From positions 186,001-250,000 of the forward strand of contig NZ_JADLRJ010000008.1 of assembly GCF_015477355.1 (NCBI RefSeq): a DNA stretch of 64,000 nucleotides, in the 5' to 3' direction. Made by a program: the position numbers and the translations under genes. Below are positions 25,584 through 34,731 of the stretch, one piece after another (positions within the stretch are counted from its first letter, which is position 1; each line of letters starts with the position of its first letter). The notes under the pieces are model-generated. The model ran no database searches and was not told where the DNA came from. It saw only the letters and a list, made by a program, of their open reading frames with translations. Source of the DNA: Nocardia blacklockiae. GTDB lineage: Bacteria; Actinomycetota; Actinomycetes; Mycobacteriales; Mycobacteriaceae.

Positions 25584-27158
25584 ATGAGCACTCAATTCTT
25601 CGAGCCGGCACCGAGCGTGATCGAGCCGGGCTCCGGCCCCGTCGCCCGGACGCAGGCGGGTGATGTGCGCGGTCTGCGGGAGGGCTCGGTGCACGTCTGG
25701 CGCAGCATTCCGTATGCCGCCGCGCCGGCCGGTCCGCAGCGGTTCCGCCGCCCCGAGCCGCCGCGGCCGTGGGACGGGGTGCGCGAGTGCACCGCGTTCG
25801 GCGAGATCGCCCCGCAGTCCATGGGGGCCATGGTTCCGGTGGACTCCGGCCTGCGCATGGGCGAGGACTGCCTGTGGGTGAACGTCTGGGCCCCGGCCGA
25901 CACCTTCGACGAGCCGCGCCCGGTGCTGGTGTGGCTGCACGGCGGCGCGTACTGCCTGGGGACCGCGGCGCAGCGCATCTACGACGGCCGCAACCTGGTG
26001 GAGGCCGGCGGCGTCGTGGTCGTCGGGGTCAACTACCGGCTGGGCGCGCTCGGCTTCCTCGACCTGTCCTCCCTCGGTGACGGCTTCGTGCCCAATCTCG
26101 GCCTGCACGACCAGATCGCCGCCCTGGAATGGGTGCGCGACAATATCGCCGCCTTCGGTGGCGACCCGGGCAATGTCACCGTCTTCGGCGAATCCTCCGG
26201 CGCGGGCTGCGTGACCGCGCTACTCACCGCCCCGCCCGCCGCGGGGCTGTTTCATCGCGCGATCGCCCAGAGCCCGCCCGCCACTACGGTTTTCGGCCCG
26301 GAGCGGGCCGCGGTCGTGGCACGGCGCTTTTTGGAGCTGCTGGAATTACCGCCCGAGCGGGCGAACGAGTTGTCGGAGATGCCGATCGAGCGGATCGTCG
26401 ACGCCGCGGGCATTCTGCTCGACGAGGTGCCGTTGCAGTCGCCGGGTCGATTGGCCGCCGCGCCCGTGGTGGACGGGGACCTATTACCCGGCTATCCGAC
26501 CGACCGCTTCCAGGAGGGGCGCTCGCACCGGGTGCCGCTGATCATCGGCACCAACAAGGAGGAGTCGTCGCTGTTCCGGCTGTTCCGCTCGCCGATCATG
26601 CCGGTCACGCCGGACGCGGTGAACGCCATGCTGAACGCCGTGGCCTCCGACCACCCCGAGCTGCCGGCCGAGCGCATCGCCGAGATCACCTCCGCCTACC
26701 CCGACCTGACCAAGACCCGCGGCGCCCTGGCGATGTCCACCGACGCCGCGTTCCGGATGCCGGCGCACTGGGTCGCCGACGCGCACTCGCGGCACACTCG
26801 CACCTGGATGTACCGCTTCGACCAGGCCACCCCGATGCTGAAGGCGGCCCGCGTCGGCGCCGGGCACGCGACCGAATTGCCGTACGTCTTCGGCAATTTC
26901 GGCACCTTGAACCACGATCCGACGTTCTGGCTCGGCGGGCGCAAGGTCGCCACGGAGGTGTCGGGCCGGATGATGCGGCGCTGGCTGGCCTTCGCCGAGC
27001 ACGGGGTGCCCGCCGCGCTGGACGGCTCCAAGCATTGGCCGCCCTACCGCGAATCCACCCGCACCACCTTGCTCATCGACGCCGCCGACCGAGTCGTCGA
27101 CGACCCGGACCACGACCTGCACACCGCCTGGGGCGACCGAGTCGTCGGCTTCAGCTGA
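25584..27158 (+). CDS. Type-B carboxylesterase / para-nitrobenzyl esterase-like
   Basis: 524 aa alpha/beta-hydrolase. The oxyanion region is VWLHGGAYCLG. The nucleophile elbow is FGESSGAG (Ser of GESSG); the acid is probably Glu in GTNKEESSLFRLF; the His is in GAGHATELPYVFG. Length and motifs match type-B carboxylesterases of the pnbA group, which hydrolyse carboxylic esters. The start at 25584 follows an excellent GAGGAGGTG. The natural substrate is unknown. Confidence 0.92.
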   Translation: MSTQFFEPAPSVIEPGSGPVARTQAGDVRGLREGSVHVWRSIPYAAAPAGPQRFRRPEPPRPWDGVRECTAFGEIAPQSMGAMVPVDSGLRMGEDCLWVNVWAPADTFDEPRPVLVWLHGGAYCLGTAAQRIYDGRNLVEAGGVVVVGVNYRLGALGFLDLSSLGDGFVPNLGLHDQIAALEWVRDNIAAFGGDPGNVTVFGESSGAGCVTALLTAPPAAGLFHRAIAQSPPATTVFGPERAAVVARRFLELLELPPERANELSEMPIERIVDAAGILLDEVPLQSPGRLAAAPVVDGDLLPGYPTDRFQEGRSHRVPLIIGTNKEESSLFRLFRSPIMPVTPDAVNAMLNAVASDHPELPAERIAEITSAYPDLTKTRGALAMSTDAAFRMPAHWVADAHSRHTRTWMYRFDQATPMLKAARVGAGHATELPYVFGNFGTLNHDPTFWLGGRKVATEVSGRMMRRWLAFAEHGVPAALDGSKHWPPYRESTRTTLLIDAADRVVDDPDHDLHTAWGDRVVGFS

Positions 27159-27271
27159 CCACCATCACCACGTAACCGCGGCGCTGCGCCCGGCGGCAGC
27201 ACGCACCGGCTGCGCCGCTGCGGTAGCGAGTCGCACCGGGTCAGCGGCGGTGGTGAGCCCGGCGGCTCGGC

Positions 27272-28570
27272 TCAGACGGGTGCCGGGTGCTTCGCGCGGT
27301 GGCCCAGTAATACCGGTAGGTGGCTGTAGCCGTGCAGGGTGAACAGCGGGCGGCGCTGCGGCTCGCCCGCCAGCTGTAGGTGCGGGAAGCGTTCGAACAG
27401 CGAGCGCAGCGCGTGGGTTCCCTCCATCCGCGCCAGGCTGGCGCCCAGGCAGACGTGGATGCCGGAGGAGAAGGTCAGATGGTCCTTGGCGTTGGCGCGG
27501 CCGATATCGAAGCGGTCCGGATCGGTGAAGACCGCCGGGTCGCGGTTGGCGCCCGCGAGCAGCAGCACGACGGTGCTGCCCGCCCGCACGGGTGTGCCCG
27601 CGAGTTCGACATCGCGACCGGCGATCCGGGCGGTGCTCTGCACCGGGGCGTCGAAACGCAGGATCTCCTCGACGGCGTTGGGCCACAGGTCCGGCTCGGC
27701 GCGCAGCCGGGCCAGCTGCTCGGGATGGGCGAGCAACTGGACGACGCCGTTGCTGATGAGATTCACGGTCGTCTCGAAACCCGCGCCCATCAGCAGCGTG
27801 GCCGACGCCTTCAGCTCTCGGTCGTCCAGCTCGCCCGCCGTGACCAGACCGGAGAGGATGTCCTCGCCCGGCTCGCGGCGCAGGCGGGCGATGTGCTCGT
27901 CGAGGTAGCGGTCCATCTCGAGCAGCGCGGCCGAGGCCGTGCGGGTGGTGCGCCAGCTGGTGCCGATGTCCAGCAGGGGCGAGGCGGCATCGCCCCAGGC
28001 GAGGAAGCGCTCACGCTCGCGGTCGGGGAAACCGAGCATTTCGGAGATGATCGCGATCGGCACCTGCGAGGCGTAGGCGGCCACCAGATCGGCCGACCCG
28101 TCGGAGGGCAGCGCGTCCAGCAGCTCCGCCGTCACCGACTCCACGCGCTCGCGCAGGCGGCCGATGGCACGTGGTGTGAACGCCGACGCCACCGGTTTGC
28201 GCATGCGAGTGTGGTCGGGCGGGTCGATCACCAGCATGGAGGGCGGGCTGACGGGATTGGGCGGCAACTCCGCCAGCTCCATCAGCCGGCGCAGCGGCTT
28301 GGGCACGAAGCCCTCGGCGGCGGCCACGCCGAAGGTGTTGTCGCGCAGCACCGTCCGGCACAGTTCGTGGTCGGCGGTGGCCCAGCCCAGCGGGGTGCGC
28401 ACGAGCCGGCCCTGGGCGCGCAGCGACTCGAGCAGCGGTATCGGATCGTGCACGGCGTCCGGCGCGGACATCAGCCGCGCCAGCACCTCGCCGCGCCGGG
28501 AGTAGGTCTTCAGCGCCAGTCGCGGCGCGCCCTGCACCACCAGCCATCGAAACCAGTACCGAGGCTTCAT
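27272..28570 (-). CDS. Cytochrome P450
   Basis: 432 aa. The I-helix oxygen-binding motif is LLMGAGFETTVNLI, the K-helix ExxR is EEILRFDAP, and the heme loop FSSGIHVCLGASLARME carries the proximal Cys near residue 374. It is a soluble bacterial class I P450 needing ferredoxin and reductase partners, none of which is adjacent. Substrate and CYP family cannot be told from motifs. RBS GGGGAAGG precedes the ATG. It is convergent with the esterase gene; 112 bases lie between. Confidence 0.93.
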   Translation of the reverse strand: MKPRYWFRWLVVQGAPRLALKTYSRRGEVLARLMSAPDAVHDPIPLLESLRAQGRLVRTPLGWATADHELCRTVLRDNTFGVAAAEGFVPKPLRRLMELAELPPNPVSPPSMLVIDPPDHTRMRKPVASAFTPRAIGRLRERVESVTAELLDALPSDGSADLVAAYASQVPIAIISEMLGFPDRERERFLAWGDAASPLLDIGTSWRTTRTASAALLEMDRYLDEHIARLRREPGEDILSGLVTAGELDDRELKASATLLMGAGFETTVNLISNGVVQLLAHPEQLARLRAEPDLWPNAVEEILRFDAPVQSTARIAGRDVELAGTPVRAGSTVVLLLAGANRDPAVFTDPDRFDIGRANAKDHLTFSSGIHVCLGASLARMEGTHALRSLFERFPHLQLAGEPQRRPLFTLHGYSHLPVLLGHRAKHPAPV

Positions 28571-28693
28571 TGCCTTCCCCGTTCGTCGTCAGGTCCTGCT
28601 CCAACCGTACGGAAACACCGCACGCCGGGAAACGGCCCGCGGTCGGAGCCACCCGACCTACCCCGGTAGGACATGACGCTCCGACCGGCGGGG

Positions 28694-29410
28694 TCAGGAG
28701 CGGGTGGCAGTGACGCGTTCGGCGCGGATGCGGTCCTCGCGCTTGGCCGGGTCGGGGTTGACCACCTGCACCAGCGACGCGCCCGCGATGTACACGGCGA
28801 GCAGGCCGTCCACGAGCTCGGCGGGCGTATCCCACGGCGTGTCGGACAGCACCCGATCCTCCGCCGAAAAGCCCTGCTGGGCAGCCGATTTGCGGGCCGC
28901 GGCGAGGACGTCTGCGACCGGCTGCCCGTCCAGCGCGACACCCACGCCGCCCGGCAGGAACTGGTCGCCGTGCGTGCGGACCGAGGTCGCGAAGTCGGTC
29001 ACGCCGACGGGAAGATCGCGCACCGGCGCGCCCAGCGCGTCGAGCGAGAGCGCGGCCACCTCGGCCACGTGCTCGACCTCGCCGAGGCGGTCCGCGGTCA
29101 CCAGCGCGAGTTCCGCGTCGTCGTCCGCGTGCAGCACCACCTCGGCGCCCGCCCACCAGCAACCCAGCAGCACCGCCGCGGTCTGCCAGTGCGCGGGCAG
29201 CAGCACCGCCACCCGGCCGCCGGGCGTGATGCCGAATTCGTCGCGAATCAGGTTGGCGGTCTTGGCCGCCCAGTTCGCCAGCGTCAGCGCCGACAGCTCG
29301 ATGCGGGCGCCGGTGGCGTCGTCGTAGTAGGTGATCCGGGGGCCGGCGGGATCGCGGGCGAGCAGGGGATCGAGCAGCGCCTCGGTCACGGTCTGGTTCA
29401 GTTCACGCAT
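28694..29410 (-). CDS. TIGR03089 family protein (truncated AMP-binding-like)
   Basis: 238 aa, similar to actinobacterial TIGR03089 proteins such as Rv3268. It resembles the N-terminal part of acyl-adenylating enzymes: ITYYDDATGARIELSALTLANWAAKTANLIRDE, then GGRVAVLLPAHWQTAAVLLGCWWAGAEVV. It stops before the ATP-binding core, so it is not expected to be an active ligase. The start overlaps the LCP gene end by 13 bases, so the two are co-transcribed, as in mycobacteria. Function unknown. Confidence 0.85.
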   Translation of the reverse strand: MRELNQTVTEALLDPLLARDPAGPRITYYDDATGARIELSALTLANWAAKTANLIRDEFGITPGGRVAVLLPAHWQTAAVLLGCWWAGAEVVLHADDDAELALVTADRLGEVEHVAEVAALSLDALGAPVRDLPVGVTDFATSVRTHGDQFLPGGVGVALDGQPVADVLAAARKSAAQQGFSAEDRVLSDTPWDTPAELVDGLLAVYIAGASLVQVVNPDPAKREDRIRAERVTATRS

Positions 29411-30924
29411 TTCGGTCCGTTCTGGCCTGCGGTGATGGGTGGCGCGGGGGGCACCGGCGTCGCCGTTTCCGAGGAGCCCGACAGATCGAACAGGCTGCCC
29501 GCCGACGAACCCGGACCAGAGTAGTCACCGGCCAGCACCACGCGGACCGCACCCTCCGGCAGCCCGGCCTCGGCCACCACCGGCACCCCGCCCAACGCCT
29601 TGGCGACCGCCTTCGCCTTCGCGTCGGAGGTGTCGGCCGCGAGCACCCGGCTGGCCGGCACCGGCCCGCCGATCCAGTTGTCGACCGTGCCGGTGCGGAA
29701 ACCCTTGCCCACCAACGCCTGCGCCACCTGTCCGGCCAGGCCCGGGGTGCCGCTGGCGTTGTAGACGTCGGCGGTGATCTCCGCCGGGCTCACCGCGCCG
29801 GAATCCTCGTCCTTCGGTTCGTCGCCGACCATGCCTGCGACGTAGGCCTTCACCGCCGAGGTGTCCACCTTCACCACCGATTCGCCGTCGGCGGTGCTGC
29901 CGTTGAGGTCCTTGACCGGAATGGTCTCGAACCGCACCTGCCCGCCCGACAGGTCCTTCAGCTGCTGCAGGAATTGCACCACGTCCCAGTCCTGGTCGAG
30001 CACGATGGTGCGTCCGACCGCGTCGCTGAGCTGCTGCAGCTTGCCCGGATTGGTGAGCATCTTCGCGCTCAGCGTCTGCTGCACCAGGCCCGCCATGAAA
30101 ACCTGCTGGCGCACGATGCGATCGAGATCGCCGCGCTGCAGGTCGTGGCGCTGCCGCACGAAACTCAGTGCCTGCGGCCCGCTGAGACGTTGATCGCCGG
30201 CGGGGAACTCGGCGCCCGACAGCGGCTCGTCGACGGCGTTGTTCAGGCAGACGTCCACCCCGCCCACGGCATCGGTGAGCAGCACGAAACCCAGCAGGCT
30301 CACCTCGGCGTAGTGGTCCACGGAGATCCCGGTGAGATTGGCGACCGTCTTGATCAGCGTCTGCCGCCCGGTCTGGGTGGACTGCTTCTCCGCCTCGGCG
30401 GCCGATTTGCCTTGCGCGAGCAGCTTTTCGCGGGCCGCCTCCTTGCTGACCCCGTACGCCGAATTGATCTTGCCCATGCCGATGCCCGGAATGTCGACGT
30501 AGGAGTCGCGGGGGATGGAGACGGCGGTGGCGGAGCGGCCGTCGTTGGGCACCCGGACCAGCACGATGGTGTCGGTGTTGGTGCCGACCTCGTCGCCGGC
30601 GTGCAGCATGGCGCGCTCGTTGTCGGACAGCGGGTTGCCGCGGGCGTCGGTGCGGCTGTCGATGCCGACCATCAGGATGTCGGTCGCGCCGTCGCGCGCT
30701 CCGCCCAGGCCCAGGTCGCCGATGCGCTGGATCCCCGAGATCAGCCCGTCGACGCTGTGCCAGCCGAATCCGGTGACGATGAACACGACGGCCGCGGCCA
30801 CCGCGGCCAGCATCCGCCCGTTGCGGCCGGGCCCCGGCGCCGCCGCCGGCCGGCTGCCGCGGAGCGGTGGCAAACCGGCGCTGCGCGGCCGCGACAGCTC
30901 CGATTCACGTCTACTCTGCGACAC
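29398..30924 (-). CDS. LytR-CpsA-Psr family cell-wall ligase
   Basis: 508 aa from GTG 30924, which follows AAAGGAATACGAG. A Pro/Arg-rich cytoplasmic tail precedes a single membrane helix (MLAAVAAAVVFIVTGFGW, about residues 38-55). The LCP domain follows (DILMVGIDSRTD; SIPRDSYVDIPG; KINSAYG; ALSFVRQRHDLQRGDLDRIVRQQVF), with the Arg and Asp residues that bind polyprenyl pyrophosphate. A C-terminal LytR_C domain lies at about 390-470. In mycolata such proteins attach arabinogalactan to peptidoglycan. The gene is adjacent to rmlD and wbbL, which build the linker unit; in M. tuberculosis the equivalent is Rv3267. Confidence 0.93.
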   Translation of the reverse strand: MSQSRRESELSRPRSAGLPPLRGSRPAAAPGPGRNGRMLAAVAAAVVFIVTGFGWHSVDGLISGIQRIGDLGLGGARDGATDILMVGIDSRTDARGNPLSDNERAMLHAGDEVGTNTDTIVLVRVPNDGRSATAVSIPRDSYVDIPGIGMGKINSAYGVSKEAAREKLLAQGKSAAEAEKQSTQTGRQTLIKTVANLTGISVDHYAEVSLLGFVLLTDAVGGVDVCLNNAVDEPLSGAEFPAGDQRLSGPQALSFVRQRHDLQRGDLDRIVRQQVFMAGLVQQTLSAKMLTNPGKLQQLSDAVGRTIVLDQDWDVVQFLQQLKDLSGGQVRFETIPVKDLNGSTADGESVVKVDTSAVKAYVAGMVGDEPKDEDSGAVSPAEITADVYNASGTPGLAGQVAQALVGKGFRTGTVDNWIGGPVPASRVLAADTSDAKAKAVAKALGGVPVVAEAGLPEGAVRVVLAGDYSGPGSSAGSLFDLSGSSETATPVPPAPPITAGQNGPKCVN

Positions 30925-31057
30925 CTCGTATTCCTTTCGACGTTTCCCCCGCTCCCGGCTCGACAGCCGCGCCCCGCGTGCCCCTGCGACGAGGCTAGCC
31001 AACCCGGCGGCCCCGACGGTTCAACCGCTGCTGGCGCGGCGTGCCAGACTGGCCCGC

Positions 31058-32005
31058 GTGACTGCTGCGCCTCCCTCCCGGCCCGACGACACCGCCCGGT
31101 CCGCGGCGGCCGCCGACACGGCGGAACACCCTGCGGCCGAAGGGCGCAACGGCCACCGCCCGCGCCTGGTCGTCACCGGTGCGGGCGGGCAACTCGGCCG
31201 TGCCGTCCTCGCTCGGGAACCGGCCGCTGTCGCTCTGAATCGCGACGACGTGGACATCACCGACGCCGCCGCGGTGCGCGCGGTGCTGCGGCCGGGCGAC
31301 GTGCTGCTGAACTGCGCCGCGTATACCGCCGTGGACGCCGCCGAAACCGACCCCGACGCCGCCTTCGCGGGCAACGCGACCGGACCGGCCGTGCTGGCCG
31401 AGGCGTGCCGCGCGGTCGGCGCGGGCCTGGTGCACGTCTCCACCGACTACGTCTTCGACGGCACGGCGGACCGGCCCTACGAGCCCGCCGACCCGACCGG
31501 CCCGACCAGCGTGTACGGCCGCTCCAAGCTGGCGGGCGAACAGGAGGTGCTGCGGCTCGCGCCGACCGCGCACATCGTGCGCACCGCGTGGGTGTACACC
31601 GGCGACCACGGTGATTTCGTCGCCACCATGCGGCGGCTGGAACGCGAGCGCGACACCGTCTCGGTCGTCGACGACCAGGTCGGCTCGCCCACCTACGCGC
31701 CGGATCTGGCCGCCGGGCTGCTGGAACTGGTCGCCCGGCTGGCCGCGGGCGCCCCGCTGCCGCGGATCCTGCACGCCACCAACGCCGGCCGCGCCACCTG
31801 GTACGAGGTGGCGCGGGCGGTCTTCGCGGGCGTCGGCGCGGATCCCGAGCGGGTGCGGCCGTGCACGAGCGCCGAATTCCCCAGTCCCGTACGGCGCCCG
31901 GCCTATTCGGTGCTGTCGAACCGAGCCTGGGTCGGCGCGGGTCTCGCACCACTGCGGAACTGGCGAGACGCACTGGGGGACGCGCTGAATCGCGTCGGCG
32001 ACTAG
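31058..32005 (+). CDS. rmlD: dTDP-4-dehydrorhamnose reductase
   Basis: 315 aa, SDR fold. The NAD(P)-binding loop is VTGAGGQLGRAVL; the catalytic Tyr/Lys are in SVYGRSKLAGE, with VHVSTDYVFDG upstream. It performs the last step of dTDP-L-rhamnose synthesis; rhamnose is part of the arabinogalactan linker. An unusual 35-residue Ala-rich N-terminal extension precedes the Rossmann strand when GTG 31058 is used. It is followed by wbbL after 11 bases, as in Rv3266c-Rv3265c. Confidence 0.93.
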   Translation: MTAAPPSRPDDTARSAAAADTAEHPAAEGRNGHRPRLVVTGAGGQLGRAVLAREPAAVALNRDDVDITDAAAVRAVLRPGDVLLNCAAYTAVDAAETDPDAAFAGNATGPAVLAEACRAVGAGLVHVSTDYVFDGTADRPYEPADPTGPTSVYGRSKLAGEQEVLRLAPTAHIVRTAWVYTGDHGDFVATMRRLERERDTVSVVDDQVGSPTYAPDLAAGLLELVARLAAGAPLPRILHATNAGRATWYEVARAVFAGVGADPERVRPCTSAEFPSPVRRPAYSVLSNRAWVGAGLAPLRNWRDALGDALNRVGD

Positions 32006-32016
32006 GCTGCATCGTC

Positions 32017-32916
32017 GTGAACGCCTCGGATTCAGTCGCACGGCCGGGCCTGGCCGTTGTCACGGTGACCTACTCGCCCGGTGAGCACCTCGAGCACTTC
32101 ATCAGCACGCTAGCCACCGCGACCAGTGAGAAACCGCAGGTCGTGCTGGCCGACAACGGCTCGACCGACGGCACGCCGGAACTGGCCGCCGAGGCGAACG
32201 AGCACGTCCGGCTGCTGCGCACGGGCGGCAACATCGGCTACGGCGGCGCCATCAACCGCGCCGTCGCCGAACTCGACCCGGACATCGAGTTCATCGTCAT
32301 CGCCAACCCGGACATCCGCTGGAGCACCGACTCCATCGACACCCTGCTCGCCGCCGCCGAACGCTGGCCGCGGGCCGGCGCGCTGGGCCCGCTGGTGCGC
32401 GAGCCGGACGGAAGCCTCTACCCGTCGGCGCGCTCGGTGCCCGGCCTGCTCGACGGGGCGGGCCACGCCCTCCTGGGCACCATCTGGCCCGGCAACCCGT
32501 GGACCCGCCGCTACCGCCAAGAGAACGAGGAGATCTCCGAGCGGACCGTCGGCTGGCTGTCGGGTTCCTGCCTGCTGGTGCGCCGCGCCGCCTTCGACAG
32601 CATCGACGGTTTCGACTCCCGCTACTTCATGTACATGGAGGACGTCGACTTCGGCGACCGGATGGGCCGGGCCGGCTGGCACAATGTGTACGTGCCGTCG
32701 GCGGAGGTCACGCACGCCAAGGGCCATGCGGCCGGACGCAATCCGGAGGCGATGCTGCCCGCGCACCACGCCTCGGCGTACCGCTTCCAGGCCGACCGGC
32801 ATCCGCACTGGTGGCAGGCGCCGCTGCGGCTGGCGCTGCGCGTCGGACTTGCGATTCGCTGCCGGCTTGCGGTTCGATCCGCTCTGCGCGAGCGCGATCG
32901 CACGGCGCAGCAGTAG
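32017..32916 (+). CDS. wbbL: Rhamnosyltransferase for the arabinogalactan linker
   Basis: 299 aa GT2-family enzyme. The N-terminal strand VVTVTYSPGEHLEHFI and VLADNGSTDGTPE bind the nucleotide. The FIVIANPDIRW strand carries an NPD in place of the DXD motif, and SGSCLLVRRAAFDSIDGFDSRYFMYMEDVDFGDRMGRAGW forms the acceptor and metal region. WbbL transfers rhamnose from dTDP-rhamnose to GlcNAc-PP-decaprenol, making the linker that joins arabinogalactan to peptidoglycan. Position between rmlD and manB supports the call. Confidence 0.92.
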   Translation: MNASDSVARPGLAVVTVTYSPGEHLEHFISTLATATSEKPQVVLADNGSTDGTPELAAEANEHVRLLRTGGNIGYGGAINRAVAELDPDIEFIVIANPDIRWSTDSIDTLLAAAERWPRAGALGPLVREPDGSLYPSARSVPGLLDGAGHALLGTIWPGNPWTRRYRQENEEISERTVGWLSGSCLLVRRAAFDSIDGFDSRYFMYMEDVDFGDRMGRAGWHNVYVPSAEVTHAKGHAAGRNPEAMLPAHHASAYRFQADRHPHWWQAPLRLALRVGLAIRCRLAVRSALRERDRTAQQ

Positions 32917-32973
32917 AGCGTCACGATCGTCGAACCACGCCGCGCGTGGACCGAACCTGAACAGGGGAGACAT

Positions 32974-34044
32974 ATGCCGGACACCGATGCCGTGATCCTG
33001 GTCGGCGGCCAGGGGACGCGGCTGCGCCCGCTGACGCTGTCGGCGCCCAAGCCGATGCTGCCGGTGGCCGGCCTGCCGTTCCTGCACCACCTGCTCGCCC
33101 GCATCGCCGACGCGGGGATCACCCACGTCGTGCTCGGCACCTCGTTCAAGGCCGAGGTGTTCGAGGAGCACTTCGGCGACGGGGCCGAGCTGGGCCTGGA
33201 CCTCGAGTACGTCACCGAGACCGAGCCGCTGGGCACCGGCGGCGGCATCCGCAACGTGCTGCCCAAGCTGCGCGCCGACACCGTGCTGGTGTTCAACGGC
33301 GACGTGCTCGGCGGCGCGGATCTGGGCGCGGTGCTGGACACGCACGTCTCCAGCAACGCCGACGTGACGCTGCATCTGGTCCGGGTGAGCGATCCGCGCG
33401 CGTTCGGCTGCGTGCCGACCGACGAGAGCGGCCGCGTGACGGCCTTCCTGGAGAAGACCCAGGATCCGCCGACCGACCAGATCAACGCCGGGTGCTACGT
33501 GTTCCGGCGCGAGTACATCGAGAAGATCCCGTCCGGCCGCCCGGTGTCGGTGGAGCGGGAGGTGTTCCCGTCGCTGCTGGCCGAGGGCGCGCACATCCAG
33601 GGGCACGTCGACGTCTCGTATTGGCGCGACATGGGCACCCCGGAGGACTTCGTGCGCGGCTCGGCGGACCTGGTGCGCGGCATCGCGCCCTCGCCGGCGC
33701 TGCCCGGCCAGCGCGGTGAGTCGCTGGTGCACAACGGCGCTGGCGTCGCGCCCGGGGCGGTGCTGATCGGCGGCACGGTGGTCGGTCGCGGGGCCGAGGT
33801 GGGCGCGGGCGCCCGGCTGGACGGCGCGGTGCTGTTCGACGGCGCGCGCGTGGAAGCCGGTGCGACCGTGGAGCGTTCGATCATCGGGTTCGGCGCCCGG
33901 ATCGGCCCGCGGGCGCTGGTCCGCGACGCCGTGATCGGTGACGGCGCGAGCGTCGGCGCGCGGTGCGAACTGCTGCGCGGTGCGCGCATCTGGCCGGGCG
34001 TGGAACTGCCGGACGGCGGCATCCGCTTCTCCACCGACGTCTGA
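32974..34044 (+). CDS. manB: Mannose-1-phosphate guanylyltransferase
   Basis: 356 aa. The nucleotidyltransferase N-terminus VILVGGQGTRLRPLTLSAPKPMLPVAG is followed by FNGDVLGG and the sugar-binding EPLGTGGGIRNV. A C-terminal left-handed beta-helix of hexapeptide repeats starts near residue 255. It makes GDP-mannose from GTP and mannose-1-phosphate for lipomannan, LAM and glycoproteins. RBS AGGGGAG is 4 bases from the ATG. This is the equivalent of Rv3264c; mycobacterial usage calls it manB or mpg. Confidence 0.9.
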   Translation: MPDTDAVILVGGQGTRLRPLTLSAPKPMLPVAGLPFLHHLLARIADAGITHVVLGTSFKAEVFEEHFGDGAELGLDLEYVTETEPLGTGGGIRNVLPKLRADTVLVFNGDVLGGADLGAVLDTHVSSNADVTLHLVRVSDPRAFGCVPTDESGRVTAFLEKTQDPPTDQINAGCYVFRREYIEKIPSGRPVSVEREVFPSLLAEGAHIQGHVDVSYWRDMGTPEDFVRGSADLVRGIAPSPALPGQRGESLVHNGAGVAPGAVLIGGTVVGRGAEVGAGARLDGAVLFDGARVEAGATVERSIIGFGARIGPRALVRDAVIGDGASVGARCELLRGARIWPGVELPDGGIRFSTDV

Positions 34045-34082
34045 GCCCGGACCGTCGCACCGAATTGTGCGCGGCTATCTTG

Positions 34083-34097
34083 TCTAGCGGTGCTAGA
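34083..34097. promoter_or_regulatory. Operator overlapping a -10 element of tetR
   Basis: TCTAGC-GGT-GCTAGA is a perfect 6+6 inverted repeat with a 3-base spacer. Its right arm overlaps TAGAAT (34094-34099), a good -10 placed 7 bases before the ATG at 34107. That would make the tetR message leaderless and autorepressed. No Shine-Dalgarno is present, which fits. Confidence 0.6.
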
Positions 34098-34106
34098 ATT
34101 TGGCCG

Positions 34107-34679
34107 ATGGGCACGCAGACACGAAAAGAGCGCCAACGCGCGGAGCGGCATCGCCTGATCATCGACACCGCGCGCGAGATCGCCGAGGCCCAGGGCTGGG
34201 ACGCGGTCACCGTGCGCCGCCTGGCCGACGCGATCGAGTACAGCCAGCCGGTGCTCTACAGCCACTTCGCGGGCAAGGACGCGATCGTGGCCGCGGTCGC
34301 CGAGCAGGGCATCGCCGAACTGGCGGTCGAGTTCCGGCGGCTGCGCACGGCCGCGTCGACCCCGGAGCAGGCGTTGACGGCGGTGGCCCGGGGCTACCTG
34401 GACTTCGCCCGCGACAAGCCCGCGCTGTACCTCGCGATCTTCGGCCTCGACGTGGACCTGAAGTTCGGCCCGGAGGCGCCGCAGGCGCTGCGCGACGCCT
34501 TCGGCGAACTGGCCGCGGTCTTCGGGCCCTTCGCCGGCGACGACGACGTGGAGACCTTCACCGAGGTCGCCTGGAGCGCCCTGCACGGCCTGGCCACCCT
34601 GGAGCGGGACGGCCGCCTGCGCCCGGACTTTCGCGACGAGCGCCTGGCCATTCTCGTGCGGCACTGGACTCGCGGCTGA
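34107..34679 (+). CDS. TetR family transcriptional regulator
   Basis: 190 aa. The helix-turn-helix is LIIDTAREIAEAQGWDAVTVRRLADAIEYSQPVLYSHFAGKDAI (residues 17-60). The ligand-binding part contains RGYLDFARDKPALYLAIFGLD, typical of TetR_C_13/WHG-type domains. It is probably autorepressing through the inverted repeat at 34083-34097. The next gene, a carotenoid-desaturase-like oxidoreductase in the same direction, is a possible target, but it seems to have its own promoter. Confidence 0.88.
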   Translation: MGTQTRKERQRAERHRLIIDTAREIAEAQGWDAVTVRRLADAIEYSQPVLYSHFAGKDAIVAAVAEQGIAELAVEFRRLRTAASTPEQALTAVARGYLDFARDKPALYLAIFGLDVDLKFGPEAPQALRDAFGELAAVFGPFAGDDDVETFTEVAWSALHGLATLERDGRLRPDFRDERLAILVRHWTRG

Positions 34680-34731
34680 CGCCGCCCGCGCGCGCCGCGG
34701 CGCGTCGTAGCCGCCGCCTACAGTGGTGATC

